Shown: one piece after another, positions 1-9,102 of the stretch
How positions within the stretch are numbered: the stretch's first letter is position 1
How the letters are laid out: each line of letters begins with the position of its first letter
IMG/VR virus record: IMGVR_UViG_3300023084_002319
Location: 1 to 57,089 of that record
Direction: 5' to 3' (one strand)
Origin: a virus
DNA: 57,089 nt
Translations under genes and position numbers: made by a program
Notes under the pieces: generated by a model
What the model saw: only the letters and a program-made list of their open reading frames with translations
Database searches by the model: none
Told to the model about the DNA's origin: nothing

Positions 1-1
1 T

Positions 2-1873
2 GACGGCGGCGGATGGATAGGCCATCCTGAGTTTCAAAATAACTGCTCAGGATCTTCTACACCTTATGCATATGTCGGGGGTAATGTGCTGCCAGGAGAT
101 GGAACATGCGATGTACTAGATTTAGTATTAGATGCACCTTACTATTTAGATCCAGATTATTTTGATGCAGATCCTAGCAATAGACTTACAACAAGATGGG
201 ATAACACACTTGTTCCTGTAGAAAGTTTTGCACGTGACTGGTGGATAAGCACTGCAAATAGAAGTGCAATTTTTAATGCAAAGTTTCCTTCAGCAGGTAC
301 TACAACAGCAGTTACAAGCAGTTATACACGCAGTTATTGCAATGGCAGTAACACAGCACAGAGCAGCGTAGGCACCCACTGTACGCCCTGTATGGCGCTT
401 ACATACGGTAGAACACAAGGCTGGGCATACAATGCTAATAAATGGGTTTTAAACTTATATGGTACAAATGGTTCAGATATAGAACGTGGATTTGATATTC
501 AAAAGATTTTTCATAACACAAAACCTACTAATGCAAAATACGGCACACAAGATCCAACAATAAGTTCAAACAGTTGGGGGTATAGAGCAAGTAAAGGTAC
601 CACAAACGGTTATTATCACTTCCGTACAGACGCACCTGTACAATATGGTGGAACAGGCGACGAGCCGACATTTATCGATCATATGGGATCTCAAGGTGAT
701 TTAGGTCGCTGGAAAAGCGAAATGAAAACCAACTCACTGACAACTGCACTAGACGAACTTATAGACTCAGGTGTAATATTTGTTTGTGCTGCTGGTAATA
801 GTAATCAAAAACAAGTGAACTGGGATCATCCTGATTTTAACAACTATGTAAGTGACATTAGTACCAGAGACTTAGAAGACACAAGTTACTTTGAGTTTAG
901 TGTAGAAACTACTGGCACAACGAACCGTAGAGGATTTCCACAGCAAGGTGGAAAGACACTTGGCGCAGGCAGTACTTACACCGTAGATGCAACCAACAAC
1001 GGAACGACTGCCTACACATTGAGCAACGGTACAGACAGAGATGGTGCAGTGTCTGGTGATAATGCAGGTATCAACATAAGAGTAGGTGATACAATTTCAA
1101 TTACAAACAATGCTAGTGCAAGTCATCCAATGTATTTAAAAACTGTACAAGGCACAGGCACCGGAGACCAAGTTACAGGTGCAACAGGACAAGGTGCAAG
1201 CGAGGGTAGTACAGTAAGTTGGACACCAACTGCTCACGGTACCTATTACTATCAATGTAGTGCACACAGTGCAATGAACGGTACAATTACTGTAGGTGCT
1301 AGAGAAACTACATATGGTACAATCAACATAGGCGCACTTGATGATGAATATGTAACCTCTAAAGAAGCAAAAGTAGGTTATAGTGACAGAGGTAATGGCA
1401 TCGATGTATATTTTGCCGCAGATGGTACATTGGCAGCAAATAGAGCATATACATCCGAAGGTAGATATCCTGATACATATCCTGGTTTTACAGCGGATAG
1501 TGGTAGTGGTGCAGGTGTACCAGAAGATTGTGCATTTGGCGGCACTAGTGCAGCATGTCCAGTTGCAGCAGGGTTTATATCGTGTCTAGTTGGACTTAAC
1601 AGGAACTGGACATATGCAGATGTCAAAAACTATTTTAATAGTTTAGATGCACAAGATAGTGCAAACTTTTATACAGGCACAGAATCTACAACTGCAACAA
1701 CAAACAACTGGCTTGATTATAATAGCTTAGAAGGCGGCGATGCACGAGTTGGATATCAAGATACAAATCTTATTACCCAGACAACTTTTCCACAACGTAC
1801 AAGTTCGTTTAATGGTGCTATACGAATAAAGAATGCAATAGTTACAATAAAACAACGATTTGATAGAGGTTAA
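2..1873 (+). CDS. Subtilisin-like (S8) serine protease with inserted cupredoxin domain, 5' end missing
   Basis: The frame is open from base 2, so the N-terminus lies outside the window; an internal GTG at 86 is not the real start. The subtilase triad is recognisable: an Asp-containing motif at the window edge (DGGGWIGHPEF, read from base 2), the His motif VGTHCTPCMA, the oxyanion region AAGNSN, and the Ser motif GGTSAACPVAAGF. Between oxyanion Asn and Ser lies an insertion with the His, Cys, His, Met pattern of a type-1 copper site (SHPMYL, then YYQCSAHSAMNG). Family knowledge gives proteolysis and copper binding; a virion maturation or host-surface role is inferred. It converges on the sulfotransferase gene and overlaps it by 4 bp. 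Confidence 0.85.
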   Translation, partial: DGGGWIGHPEFQNNCSGSSTPYAYVGGNVLPGDGTCDVLDLVLDAPYYLDPDYFDADPSNRLTTRWDNTLVPVESFARDWWISTANRSAIFNAKFPSAGTTTAVTSSYTRSYCNGSNTAQSSVGTHCTPCMALTYGRTQGWAYNANKWVLNLYGTNGSDIERGFDIQKIFHNTKPTNAKYGTQDPTISSNSWGYRASKGTTNGYYHFRTDAPVQYGGTGDEPTFIDHMGSQGDLGRWKSEMKTNSLTTALDELIDSGVIFVCAAGNSNQKQVNWDHPDFNNYVSDISTRDLEDTSYFEFSVETTGTTNRRGFPQQGGKTLGAGSTYTVDATNNGTTAYTLSNGTDRDGAVSGDNAGINIRVGDTISITNNASASHPMYLKTVQGTGTGDQVTGATGQGASEGSTVSWTPTAHGTYYYQCSAHSAMNGTITVGARETTYGTINIGALDDEYVTSKEAKVGYSDRGNGIDVYFAADGTLAANRAYTSEGRYPDTYPGFTADSGSGAGVPEDCAFGGTSAACPVAAGFISCLVGLNRNWTYADVKNYFNSLDAQDSANFYTGTESTTATTNNWLDYNSLEGGDARVGYQDTNLITQTTFPQRTSSFNGAIRIKNAIVTIKQRFDRG

Positions 1874-2481
1874 AAAGTATAGTTAAACCTATCTAAATCG
1901 TCCTTGTGATATTTTTCAACAAAGTCTATAGCTTCCTGGCTATAGACATTTTTGTATCCAGGACGCATACTTGTGTTTTTCATTGGTAACTCTGTGTATT
2001 TAATTTTATAAAGATCACAGATAGTTTTCCAATCGGTATCTATAGTTTCAAACTTACCAATATAGTCAACAAGTATGTTATTGTTGTTATCACACAAATA
2101 ATCACATTGCGTTTGTTTTTGAATAATACTTTCTTTGTACAAATATTGTTCTTTTATAACAGTTTCGGTTTCTAGTAACCAATAGTTAAATCCTTTATTA
2201 ATGTCACTTAAACTTCCTAAAAACTCTTTGGTAAAAACACCATATTGTTTTTGTATTAAAAAATGATAATAACTTACTAATCTATCAAATGGATTACGTA
2301 CTACTGAACAAATAAGATAATCTTCAAAATGATTTTTTATTACACCTATGGGCAAAGTATAAAACTTGCCATATTCTTCAAACTTTACAAAATCATGTTT
2401 AAGTAATGTACCAGTAACAGAAGTTCCTGCATTTTTTGGTATATGGACAAATCCTATTTTTTTCTCTTTGTTATACCACAT
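1870..2481 (-). CDS. Sulfotransferase-family protein
   Basis: This 203-residue protein has the two PAPS-binding elements of membrane-type carbohydrate sulfotransferases. The 5'-phosphosulfate loop is HIPKNAGTS at residues 13-21, and the 3'-phosphate loop VRNPFDRLVS lies at 61-70 with Arg62 and Ser70. Family members transfer sulfate from PAPS to sugar hydroxyls. No transmembrane segment is visible, so it would be cytosolic. It is the last gene of the long minus-strand block, and its start overlaps the GNAT-like gene by 11 bp. A sugar substrate fits the glycosyltransferases elsewhere in the window but is inferred. Confidence 0.85.
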   Translation of the reverse strand: MWYNKEKKIGFVHIPKNAGTSVTGTLLKHDFVKFEEYGKFYTLPIGVIKNHFEDYLICSVVRNPFDRLVSYYHFLIQKQYGVFTKEFLGSLSDINKGFNYWLLETETVIKEQYLYKESIIQKQTQCDYLCDNNNNILVDYIGKFETIDTDWKTICDLYKIKYTELPMKNTSMRPGYKNVYSQEAIDFVEKYHKDDLDRFNYTF

Positions 2482-3073
2482 TCTTTATGCTTTCTATTGG
2501 TATTTTAGGCAAGTTTATATCTTTACCTTTGTAACTTATAACACTCTGCCAGCATTTAGGATTATATACGTTAGGATTATATTTCTCATTACATGTGTAA
2601 TACATATCTTTCAACATAGCAAAATCAAAGTTACCTTTGCTTTTTTGATATTTTAACATTTTTTGCAAAGCAGGTCTACGATTTATTTCTTGAATACTTA
2701 AAAAAATATTAGTAATACCATTTTCTAAACACCATTCTTTTTGAGTTGGTACTAGATAATCGCTATTATATGCAGTATATCCATTTGCTGCTTTAAAACC
2801 TAATGTTTTAGATCTTGCTATAGGAAAATAATAGTTTCTATCACCTATACGAGCTAAATCTTTATCCCAATGATCACCTTGATATATTCCACTCATTGCA
2901 AGATATGTTTCGTCTTCCTTTACTACATAAAATGCTTTATAGTTTTTTATCCTTGCACCAAAGTTTTCATAGTTTACAGCATTGCGATGTTTATCCATAC
3001 TTGCTATAGTAGTGAGTTGTAAAATAAGATCAACATCGTCTATAATATTTGTTACACTAATAGCCAAACTCAT
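2471..3073 (-). CDS. GNAT-like acyltransferase
   Basis: This 200-residue protein has the strand order of a GNAT fold: a central strand with YLAMSGIYQ, a turn with ARIGDRNYYF, and a C-terminal half with LSIQEINRRPALQKML. The protein at 31508-32128 has the same layout (KPMGSVAVHS then YRIGARTC), so the two are probably paralogues. The classical acetyl-CoA loop (R/Q-x-x-G-x-G/A) is not clear, so donor and acceptor are unknown. It overlaps the radical SAM gene upstream by 17 bp and the sulfotransferase downstream by 11 bp, so it is probably translated with them. Confidence 0.5.
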   Translation of the reverse strand: MSLAISVTNIIDDVDLILQLTTIASMDKHRNAVNYENFGARIKNYKAFYVVKEDETYLAMSGIYQGDHWDKDLARIGDRNYYFPIARSKTLGFKAANGYTAYNSDYLVPTQKEWCLENGITNIFLSIQEINRRPALQKMLKYQKSKGNFDFAMLKDMYYTCNEKYNPNVYNPKCWQSVISYKGKDINLPKIPIESIKNVV

Positions 3074-3956
3074 TTTCCTTTACATGATCAAAAAACGGTG
3101 CAATCTTAAAATCCTGTGTAATACGACCTCTACTGTTGCTATCAGGATCAGGAACTCCGTATTCATCTGCATCCCAATCAACAAGTCTTATAAACACTTC
3201 ACCTACTTCTGTTTGTATTGGAAAAATATATCCAAATGTATTATTTTTTACATCAATATTTGCTTTTACATCATTGCTTTCAATATGCGAAATACTAACA
3301 CCTAGTTGTTTACTAGCCAACTGAATAAGTTCGTTATATGTCATGCTTGTATTTTCCATATACCGTCCTAAAGCACCAACACTTCTAAAACGTAAAATAG
3401 GTGTTATTTTTGTTTTATAGTTATGCAACTTGGCCTTTTCTACAAACAAGTTAACCTGTTTCTGTATAACATTTTCATTTACACCTTTTGCTACAATAGT
3501 ACCTGTATTAATGATCATATTATGTTTAAGTAGATTTTCAAGTGCTCTTACCTTTGCAGTTGCCCAGTTTCCTTCATCTATAACTTTGTATATTGTATTG
3601 TCATCGGCGCCATTCATACTCAAAAGAACAAGTCGTAATCCTGCATCTTTCAAACGTTTTACATAAGGTTCGTGTGCAAGTTTTAATCCATTTGTAGTCA
3701 AACTTACATGGTGTCCTAGTTTTTTTATAGTGCTAATAATGTCAAAAATATCTTCACGCATTGTAGGTTCGGCACCTATTAATCTAACAAATGTCCTCTT
3801 TGGCAGCTTAGAAATAGTTTCATATAATCTGTTGATATCCATATCAGGAATATCTCTATTTGGCAAATAACAGTTAGCACATTCCATATTGCAACGATGT
3901 GTTACATCAACCATTATAGTATCAAATGGGTTATTACATGCTTCGTATGTCTTCAT
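3057..3956 (-). CDS. Radical SAM protein without auxiliary-cluster cysteines
   Basis: The SAM-cleaving 4Fe-4S motif is C22-x3-C26-x2-C29 and the SAM-binding GxEP-type motif is GAEP at 61-64. After Cys29 there is no further cysteine in the 299 residues, so unlike most radical SAM proteins here it has no SPASM or twitch clusters. The C-terminal 100 residues are β-rich and unrecognised. Its start overlaps the stop of the cobalamin-type radical SAM gene by 4 bp, so the two probably work as a pair. Substrate unknown. Confidence 0.9.
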   Translation of the reverse strand: MKTYEACNNPFDTIMVDVTHRCNMECANCYLPNRDIPDMDINRLYETISKLPKRTFVRLIGAEPTMREDIFDIISTIKKLGHHVSLTTNGLKLAHEPYVKRLKDAGLRLVLLSMNGADDNTIYKVIDEGNWATAKVRALENLLKHNMIINTGTIVAKGVNENVIQKQVNLFVEKAKLHNYKTKITPILRFRSVGALGRYMENTSMTYNELIQLASKQLGVSISHIESNDVKANIDVKNNTFGYIFPIQTEVGEVFIRLVDWDADEYGVPDPDSNSRGRITQDFKIAPFFDHVKENEFGY

Positions 3957-5911
3957 TGTTTTATTGCCCCATGATAGTAATATAATCGGTGCCGATAATT
4001 GGGCGCCTGTTTGAGTATCTTATTATAAATGTTTTCTTTATATTGATTAATATTGTTGACTTTAGGAATCAAATATTCCTTTTGTAATCCTAGATATCCA
4101 TCGTTTACATATACAGTGCGTTCTTTTTTTGGTATTAGTTTGGATTTTTCAAATGCAGGAGTTTGTAGTACATCTTTAAAATAATCTTTAAAGTTGTGTC
4201 CAATAGTTATTTCGTGTTCGTGTTCAAAGTTTATCTGTATAAACTTGTTAAATGCAATAATATCATTTAACACATCGCCGAAATCATCCTTAAATTCAAC
4301 ACAGAATTCTTCGTATAATGTTTCTAAATTTTCAATACTCTTGTAGTAAACGAAAGCATCTGGTTGCCACAGTCTATTATCATAATCAATAAACTTATTA
4401 ACCGCATCTTCCAATACAAACCTGTGCATTTGAATCCTGACATGTGAAATGATATCTTTAACAGTTTTAAGATTTGCTACACGATCATAAAAATCTTTAT
4501 AATGTATATTTAGAGTATGATGTGCATACAGAGCAGCCCATTTAAAAATACCAAGTGTATGGAATCCAAGATAGAAATAACTCCACGTTTGCATTTCAAC
4601 AAAATCTTCTTTTGTGTAAGAAAATGTTTCGGCTACAAACTTAGCAGGACTTGCTTTGCGTTTTGAATTGGGCATCTCGTGATAAGTTTTATCAATATAG
4701 CCTATTTTATACTTTTCCATATATTCTGTATCCATGGCAGGTGAATTAGGCAATAACTGAAAATCGTGCAATCTCACGTCATCATGAAAACTCATACACA
4801 TTAAATCTGTAATAGCAGTCTTCCACTTGTCTATACTGTCTCCTGGACTGCCAACAATAAGAGCAGGCACAAGCGGAACTCCTGCTTTTAAGCCGTCGTT
4901 TATTTCTTTAATGCTTTCTATTGCCTTGATATTATCTCTGTCCATTATTTTTGTAACTTCTTCATCGGTATGTTGTATACCCATATGAGAAACTTTTAAC
5001 ATATCTTCTTTGTGCAATGCAACATGTGCTTGTGTTGCCCTTGTTTTTTTATTTTTTGCACTACTGAAGGCCACTGTTGTGACGTAGTTGTTTTTCTTTT
5101 TACATTCAATAAGTTTATATATGTAATCTAGATCGTCTTCAAAAATACCAAAGTTAGCATCTACAATTAAAACCAAATCAGGTTTTAACTCCATTACGGA
5201 ATCTATTTCTTCCATGACATAATCACGTTGAAACTTTTTTATCTTTGAGGCAGTTGCACTTCCCCAATCACAAAAAGTACAACCATAAGGACATCCACGA
5301 TTTGTTTCGAAGCTAACAGCAACACGAGATTGGCTGCCTTTTGATTTTATTTCTTTTGCCCATTTTATAAATTCATGTTTTAAATGGGTATATGGTTTGC
5401 CGATGATATCTTTACATTCTATTTTTAGTACTGGTGTTCTTGGTTTTAAGGGATTCGTTTTTAAAATAATACCATTGATATCATAATCAATATTGTTCTG
5501 ATAGTTATATAAAAATTCAGGCATCACACTTTCTATTTCAGCGTAACATATAGCATCTACACAATCTAATCTTTCAAATACTTTTAAATTTTTATATTCA
5601 ATCTCCGGGCCGCCTGCTATTATAAAGCAGTTTGGGTTTACTTTCTTTACATAACGTGATAACTCTAACTGATCATTTATATTCCAAGTATAGTTACTTG
5701 TTAACAGCATATCTAGATTTTTTACATCAATATCTTTTAGAATTTCTTCAGCGGATACATCGTTATCGTAACAACGAAATATAGGAGTTTGCCATTTCAA
5801 ATCGATGTGTTTATCATAGTCAACTTCTATATATGTCCTAAGTCTTGCATACAAGTAAGGTAAAAATGTACTCATAGGCAGTAAGCCAAGATTACATACT
5901 AATATCTTCAT
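3953..5911 (-). CDS. Cobalamin-binding-domain (class B-type) radical SAM protein
   Basis: The 652-residue protein has three parts. Residues 1-180 resemble a B12-binding Rossmann domain (FIIAGGPEIEY near 97-107), but the DxHxxG signature for lower-axial histidine ligation is absent. Residues 200-430 are a radical SAM core with C207-x3-C211-x2-C214 followed by DWGS. The C-terminal 200 residues are unassigned. B12-dependent radical SAM enzymes commonly methylate unactivated carbons or rearrange rings. Absence of the His motif is also known in active family members, so it does not mean inactivity. It lies 4 bp from the upstream hydroxylase-like gene and overlaps the next radical SAM gene by 4 bp. 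Confidence 0.85.
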   Translation of the reverse strand: MKILVCNLGLLPMSTFLPYLYARLRTYIEVDYDKHIDLKWQTPIFRCYDNDVSAEEILKDIDVKNLDMLLTSNYTWNINDQLELSRYVKKVNPNCFIIAGGPEIEYKNLKVFERLDCVDAICYAEIESVMPEFLYNYQNNIDYDINGIILKTNPLKPRTPVLKIECKDIIGKPYTHLKHEFIKWAKEIKSKGSQSRVAVSFETNRGCPYGCTFCDWGSATASKIKKFQRDYVMEEIDSVMELKPDLVLIVDANFGIFEDDLDYIYKLIECKKKNNYVTTVAFSSAKNKKTRATQAHVALHKEDMLKVSHMGIQHTDEEVTKIMDRDNIKAIESIKEINDGLKAGVPLVPALIVGSPGDSIDKWKTAITDLMCMSFHDDVRLHDFQLLPNSPAMDTEYMEKYKIGYIDKTYHEMPNSKRKASPAKFVAETFSYTKEDFVEMQTWSYFYLGFHTLGIFKWAALYAHHTLNIHYKDFYDRVANLKTVKDIISHVRIQMHRFVLEDAVNKFIDYDNRLWQPDAFVYYKSIENLETLYEEFCVEFKDDFGDVLNDIIAFNKFIQINFEHEHEITIGHNFKDYFKDVLQTPAFEKSKLIPKKERTVYVNDGYLGLQKEYLIPKVNNINQYKENIYNKILKQAPNYRHRLYYYHGAIKQ

Positions 5912-5915
5912 ATTA

Positions 5916-6581
5916 TTACAAACCTCTAATGTCCTCTTGACCGTTTACACATACCATTAAGTGAATACGTGGTGTATCTCCGTCATTATATGCGGCGTGT
6001 GGCAACCCTTGGTTTAAGAAATAGGTGCTTCCATCTGCTTCCATTCTAAAAGTTTCAACTTCTTTTGCACCTTTTTGTCTTGTAGTAAAATAACTTTTGT
6101 CATTAGTTACTAGTGGAATATGATAACGCATAGAAAATGTAGTATCATAATCCATGTGCTCGCTAATACTTCCTCCTGGATCCATAACACGAATATTACA
6201 TCTAGATACTTGTCCTTTGAATGATTTTAGTACCTCTTCAATGTATGTGCCTTTTGCCCAATCTGCTATTTTAGTATATTTTCTTTCATCCCAACGTGGA
6301 TCTTTTTTAACTTCTGCAATGTTTTTCATGACACCGTTATCTTCTGGTTCAAAAGATTCATCAAACTCTGTTACACTGTATAAGTTATAGTTTCCGTCGC
6401 TATATGTGCTATATCCTCTATCACATTGACTTACAATAAAATCTCTTCCAGTTCCTTTTTTAAGTTCGTCAAAGTTATTTTGGAATACTTCTAAAATTTT
6501 ATCAATGTCAAACTTGTATGTATCCGGAAGTTTTAAAAAACCAGGTAGCTGATGGCGTCTTAATAGTTTTTCTTTTAACAT
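5916..6581 (-). CDS. Aspartyl/asparaginyl β-hydroxylase-like 2OG/Fe(II) oxygenase
   Basis: This 221-residue protein carries the complete facial triad and co-substrate residue of the double-stranded β-helix oxygenases: H142-x-D144 (SEHMDYD), distal H195 (GLPHAAYN) and R205 (TPRIHL). The motif spacing and the PGGSISEH stretch resemble the aspartyl β-hydroxylase group, which hydroxylates amino-acid side chains using 2-oxoglutarate and O2. All metal ligands are present, so an active enzyme is likely. It is followed 4 bp later by the B12-type radical SAM gene. The substrate is unknown. Confidence 0.8.
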   Translation of the reverse strand: MLKEKLLRRHQLPGFLKLPDTYKFDIDKILEVFQNNFDELKKGTGRDFIVSQCDRGYSTYSDGNYNLYSVTEFDESFEPEDNGVMKNIAEVKKDPRWDERKYTKIADWAKGTYIEEVLKSFKGQVSRCNIRVMDPGGSISEHMDYDTTFSMRYHIPLVTNDKSYFTTRQKGAKEVETFRMEADGSTYFLNQGLPHAAYNDGDTPRIHLMVCVNGQEDIRGL

Positions 6582-6590
6582 TTTTTACCC

Positions 6591-7223
6591 CTATATTGCT
6601 TCAAAATGTTTCATTACTGTTTTAACAGTATGTTCATTAGTATTTACATTTATTACTATCCAATAACTTGGTTTACTCGAACAGTTAAACAAATAATGTA
6701 CTTTAGCTGAATCAAAAAAGTATACTTTTCCGCCTTCCCAATACAGCATTTTATCTTCTAGTATAAAGTTAAAATATGGAGGATTGTAGTTATTTAATGG
6801 TACAATCAACCTAAAATATTTAAACTTATCGTTTTTTAAATCTCTATGTGGAGGAAAAAATCCTCCTGGATTTAGTTTTAAAAAATGAGTTCTTACATAG
6901 TAGTTATCAAATGGACTTAATATTTTTTTTAGTTCAGGATGCTCATATACAGGCGTATGGACACAAAAGTCTTCTTCTTTATAAGCTGTATCGTTTTCTT
7001 TATTGTATTCGGACAAACTATCTAAATCTGGTATTCCGTCAACACCGCCGTTTAAACTTGTAATACTTAGACCCCAACGATCTATTTTTTTACGAGGATT
7101 GTATGGTACATATTCAAAGTTTTCTTCTGTCCAATCTACCAACTGATTAGGCGACTTTATTTTCAAGTTTAGAGGATAAAAGTTTCCAAACTGGGTAAGC
7201 ATACTATAATAGTCAAACGACAT
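6591..7223 (-). CDS. Aspartyl-hydroxylase-like 2OG/Fe(II) oxygenase, co-substrate Arg not evident
   Basis: The 210-residue protein has PGGFFPPHRD with H126-x-D128 and a distal H176 (AKVHYLFN), as in the neighbouring oxygenase at 5916-6581. The Arg that normally binds the 2-oxoglutarate carboxylate follows the distal His in the neighbour; here the segment reads SSKPSYWIVI, with no Arg. A Lys or Ser may replace it, or the protein may be altered in co-substrate use. The start overlaps the upstream radical SAM gene by 11 bp, and a purine-rich ribosome-binding site (AAAAGGAAAG) precedes the ATG. Confidence 0.7.
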   Translation of the reverse strand: MSFDYYSMLTQFGNFYPLNLKIKSPNQLVDWTEENFEYVPYNPRKKIDRWGLSITSLNGGVDGIPDLDSLSEYNKENDTAYKEEDFCVHTPVYEHPELKKILSPFDNYYVRTHFLKLNPGGFFPPHRDLKNDKFKYFRLIVPLNNYNPPYFNFILEDKMLYWEGGKVYFFDSAKVHYLFNCSSKPSYWIVINVNTNEHTVKTVMKHFEAI

Positions 7224-8334
7224 TTTCTTTCCTTTTTGGAATCTTGCTATCAGCCGAACTTACACAACTTTCTGTGATACAAGGCATCGGCTTATCAAAT
7301 AGTTTAAATCCTGTTTCTATATTACCAAGAGGAACATCATGACAACTGTAACTACGTTTAACGCTACCATCTGGCTCACGAATAATAATACCTTGATAGC
7401 CAGCATTACAATTCCAGCCTTTAAACTTGTTAAAGTTGAAAGCATTAAATCTTTCAGCTTGATCCATATACCATTTTTCGCCTTGACTATCTTTAAACTC
7501 AACTTGCATATGCCACGGTACACTGGCATCATTTTTTCCATTTACTCCAGTAGGAATAGCAAAACTAGGTTTAGGTCTTCCTTCCCATTTGCGTTTGCTT
7601 TCTGTATATGCACGTTGTGGCATACCGTTCCAAAGTCGCTTCAAGTCTTCTTCTTTGTATCCTTCAACGATTCTTGACGCCGTAGGGTCAGACTGCGGTT
7701 TAAGGGTGACGTTGATACCTTGCTCATGGAAGAACAAAGCATTTTCCCAATCACGTTCAAACCAGTCTGGAACCATAACCATATTGATTGTAACTTGTAC
7801 ATCATGCTCCTGACACAGTATCAACTTGTCTGCAAAGTCTTGTAACTTGTCAGTAGTATTTAAATGTTCTGTGTGCAAACTTGCTGTAATACTTGCCCTA
7901 TGGAAAGGCTTAACACGTTCTACATAATCCTCAAACCAACTCATTGGTCTAGAGCAGTTTGATGTCATATGTACGGAAGTATAATTAGTATTGTCGACAT
8001 CAGAAGCCAAATGACCAAGTATGTCCAAGTATCCTGGATGAAAGGTAGGCTCACCGCCAGACAAACTAAAATGGAAACTGTTAAAACCGTTATCACGTGC
8101 TTGCCTCTTTATCTCATCTATTGTCTTGAGACATAGTTCTGTTGGTCTATGATCTTTCCTGTCGCTACGAGCGTAGGGCCAACAATAACTGCAACGATAA
8201 TTGCAAAACCTACCAAGAAGCCAACTAACAGTAAAGATATCTCTATAAAGAAGAGTACGTTGTCCGACTTGGACAATGTCGTTAAAAGGTATCTTAGTAA
8301 AATCGTAGTTGCTCCATTTTAAATCTTCAATCAT
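7213..8334 (-). CDS. Radical SAM protein with C-terminal SPASM-like cysteines (GW-C group)
   Basis: The 373-residue protein has the 4Fe-4S motif C44-x3-C48-x2-C51 and GGEP at 93-96. The C-terminal region has the signature shared by eight proteins in this window: FKGWNC, then a strand ending in EPDGSVKR, then a Cys followed by PLGNI, then spaced cysteines (PMPCITESC). This resembles a SPASM/twitch domain holding auxiliary clusters, typical of peptide-modifying or dehydrogenating radical SAM enzymes. It starts a transcription unit: a strong host-type promoter lies directly upstream, with the -10 box six bases from the ATG. Confidence 0.9.
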   Translation of the reverse strand: MIEDLKWSNYDFTKIPFNDIVQVGQRTLLYRDIFTVSWLLGRFCNYRCSYCWPYARSDRKDHRPTELCLKTIDEIKRQARDNGFNSFHFSLSGGEPTFHPGYLDILGHLASDVDNTNYTSVHMTSNCSRPMSWFEDYVERVKPFHRASITASLHTEHLNTTDKLQDFADKLILCQEHDVQVTINMVMVPDWFERDWENALFFHEQGINVTLKPQSDPTASRIVEGYKEEDLKRLWNGMPQRAYTESKRKWEGRPKPSFAIPTGVNGKNDASVPWHMQVEFKDSQGEKWYMDQAERFNAFNFNKFKGWNCNAGYQGIIIREPDGSVKRSYSCHDVPLGNIETGFKLFDKPMPCITESCVSSADSKIPKRKENVV

Positions 8335-8340
8335 AATAAT

Positions 8341-8368
8341 ATTATAACACCTTTAAACTTTGTGTCAA
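8341..8368 (-). promoter_or_regulatory. Consensus σ70-type promoter with extended -10, positioned for a leaderless mRNA
   Basis: On the minus strand TTGACA (8368-8363) is followed after 16 bp by TATAAT (8346-8341), preceded by TGT as an extended -10. The -10 box ends six bases before the ATG of the radical SAM gene at 8334, so transcription would begin at or next to the A of the ATG. The TGA stop of the upstream QueC-like gene (8367-8365) is part of the -35 box. Confidence 0.75.
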
Positions 8369-9102
8369 CCGTATGGCAACTCTAAATCGCCACAAGTTCT
8401 AATAAAATGACCAAATGCATAAAGTCTTTCTAAACAAGGAAAACAATGATTACAATGATTAAAGTTATTTAAATCTGTAAAGTTTTCATTTGTATGAGCT
8501 GCACAGCTATTTGTTAAAGGCCACAATGTTTCTAATACTTCTAAGTTTTTATATGCATAATAAACATCCTTTTTATCTACAGCTAAAAATGGAGTGTTTT
8601 GTAAAATATTAGCTTCGCCTCGGATTGTATCAACTGTTGAATCAGTTCCTGTAAATGTATCTCTGGATACATCTCTATTTTTAATATGTTCCATTGCAAT
8701 AACAGGATTGATGTTATATTCTTTATGATATTTCATAACCATAAATGAAATATGATCTAAGGGAGGATTTATTGTAAGTCCGCTGTATACAATATCTATA
8801 TTGTTTTTTCTTATGATCTTTTCTACTGCTGCATCCAGTCTTTCTGTATAATCATCATGTTTTGCAAACACTACAACATGTTCTTCAGGCTCTTTACCTG
8901 TAAGCTCTGTTACTTTTTTAATGATTCTTCTAGTGACTGGGCCATAAAAAGGCTTTTTATCAGTTTGTAGAGTTATTGGATATATTTTTGCATTTGGATA
9001 TGCCAAGCAACAAGCATAATACAAAATAGTGCTATCTGCTCCTCCACTAAACTTTACTGCAATATTTTTAAAATTTTGATTTGAATAAAAACTATCAAAC
9101 AT
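8365..9102 (-). CDS. QueC-like PP-loop ATPase (first of a tandem trio)
   Basis: The 245-residue protein has the PP-loop SGGADS at residues 19-24, which binds ATP pyrophosphate, and a C-terminal cysteine set (NSC, then HCNHCFPC) like the zinc site of QueC. QueC adenylates 7-carboxy-7-deazaguanine and converts it to the nitrile preQ0; related enzymes make amides or thio groups. No FolE, QueD or QueE partner is recognisable here, so another carboxylate may be the substrate. It shares the TAATG junction with the next QueC-like gene. The SGGADS and CxxCxxC elements are intact, so it is probably functional. Confidence 0.8.
   Translation of the reverse strand: MFDSFYSNQNFKNIAVKFSGGADSTILYYACCLAYPNAKIYPITLQTDKKPFYGPVTRRIIKKVTELTGKEPEEHVVVFAKHDDYTERLDAAVEKIIRKNNIDIVYSGLTINPPLDHISFMVMKYHKEYNINPVIAMEHIKNRDVSRDTFTGTDSTVDTIRGEANILQNTPFLAVDKKDVYYAYKNLEVLETLWPLTNSCAAHTNENFTDLNNFNHCNHCFPCLERLYAFGHFIRTCGDLELPYG

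Noticed and set aside
1378-1626. Open frame antisense to the subtilase gene
   Set aside because: It lies wholly inside a conserved coding region, has no ribosome-binding site, and encodes no recognisable protein. Many similar frames antisense to other genes were dropped for the same reason.
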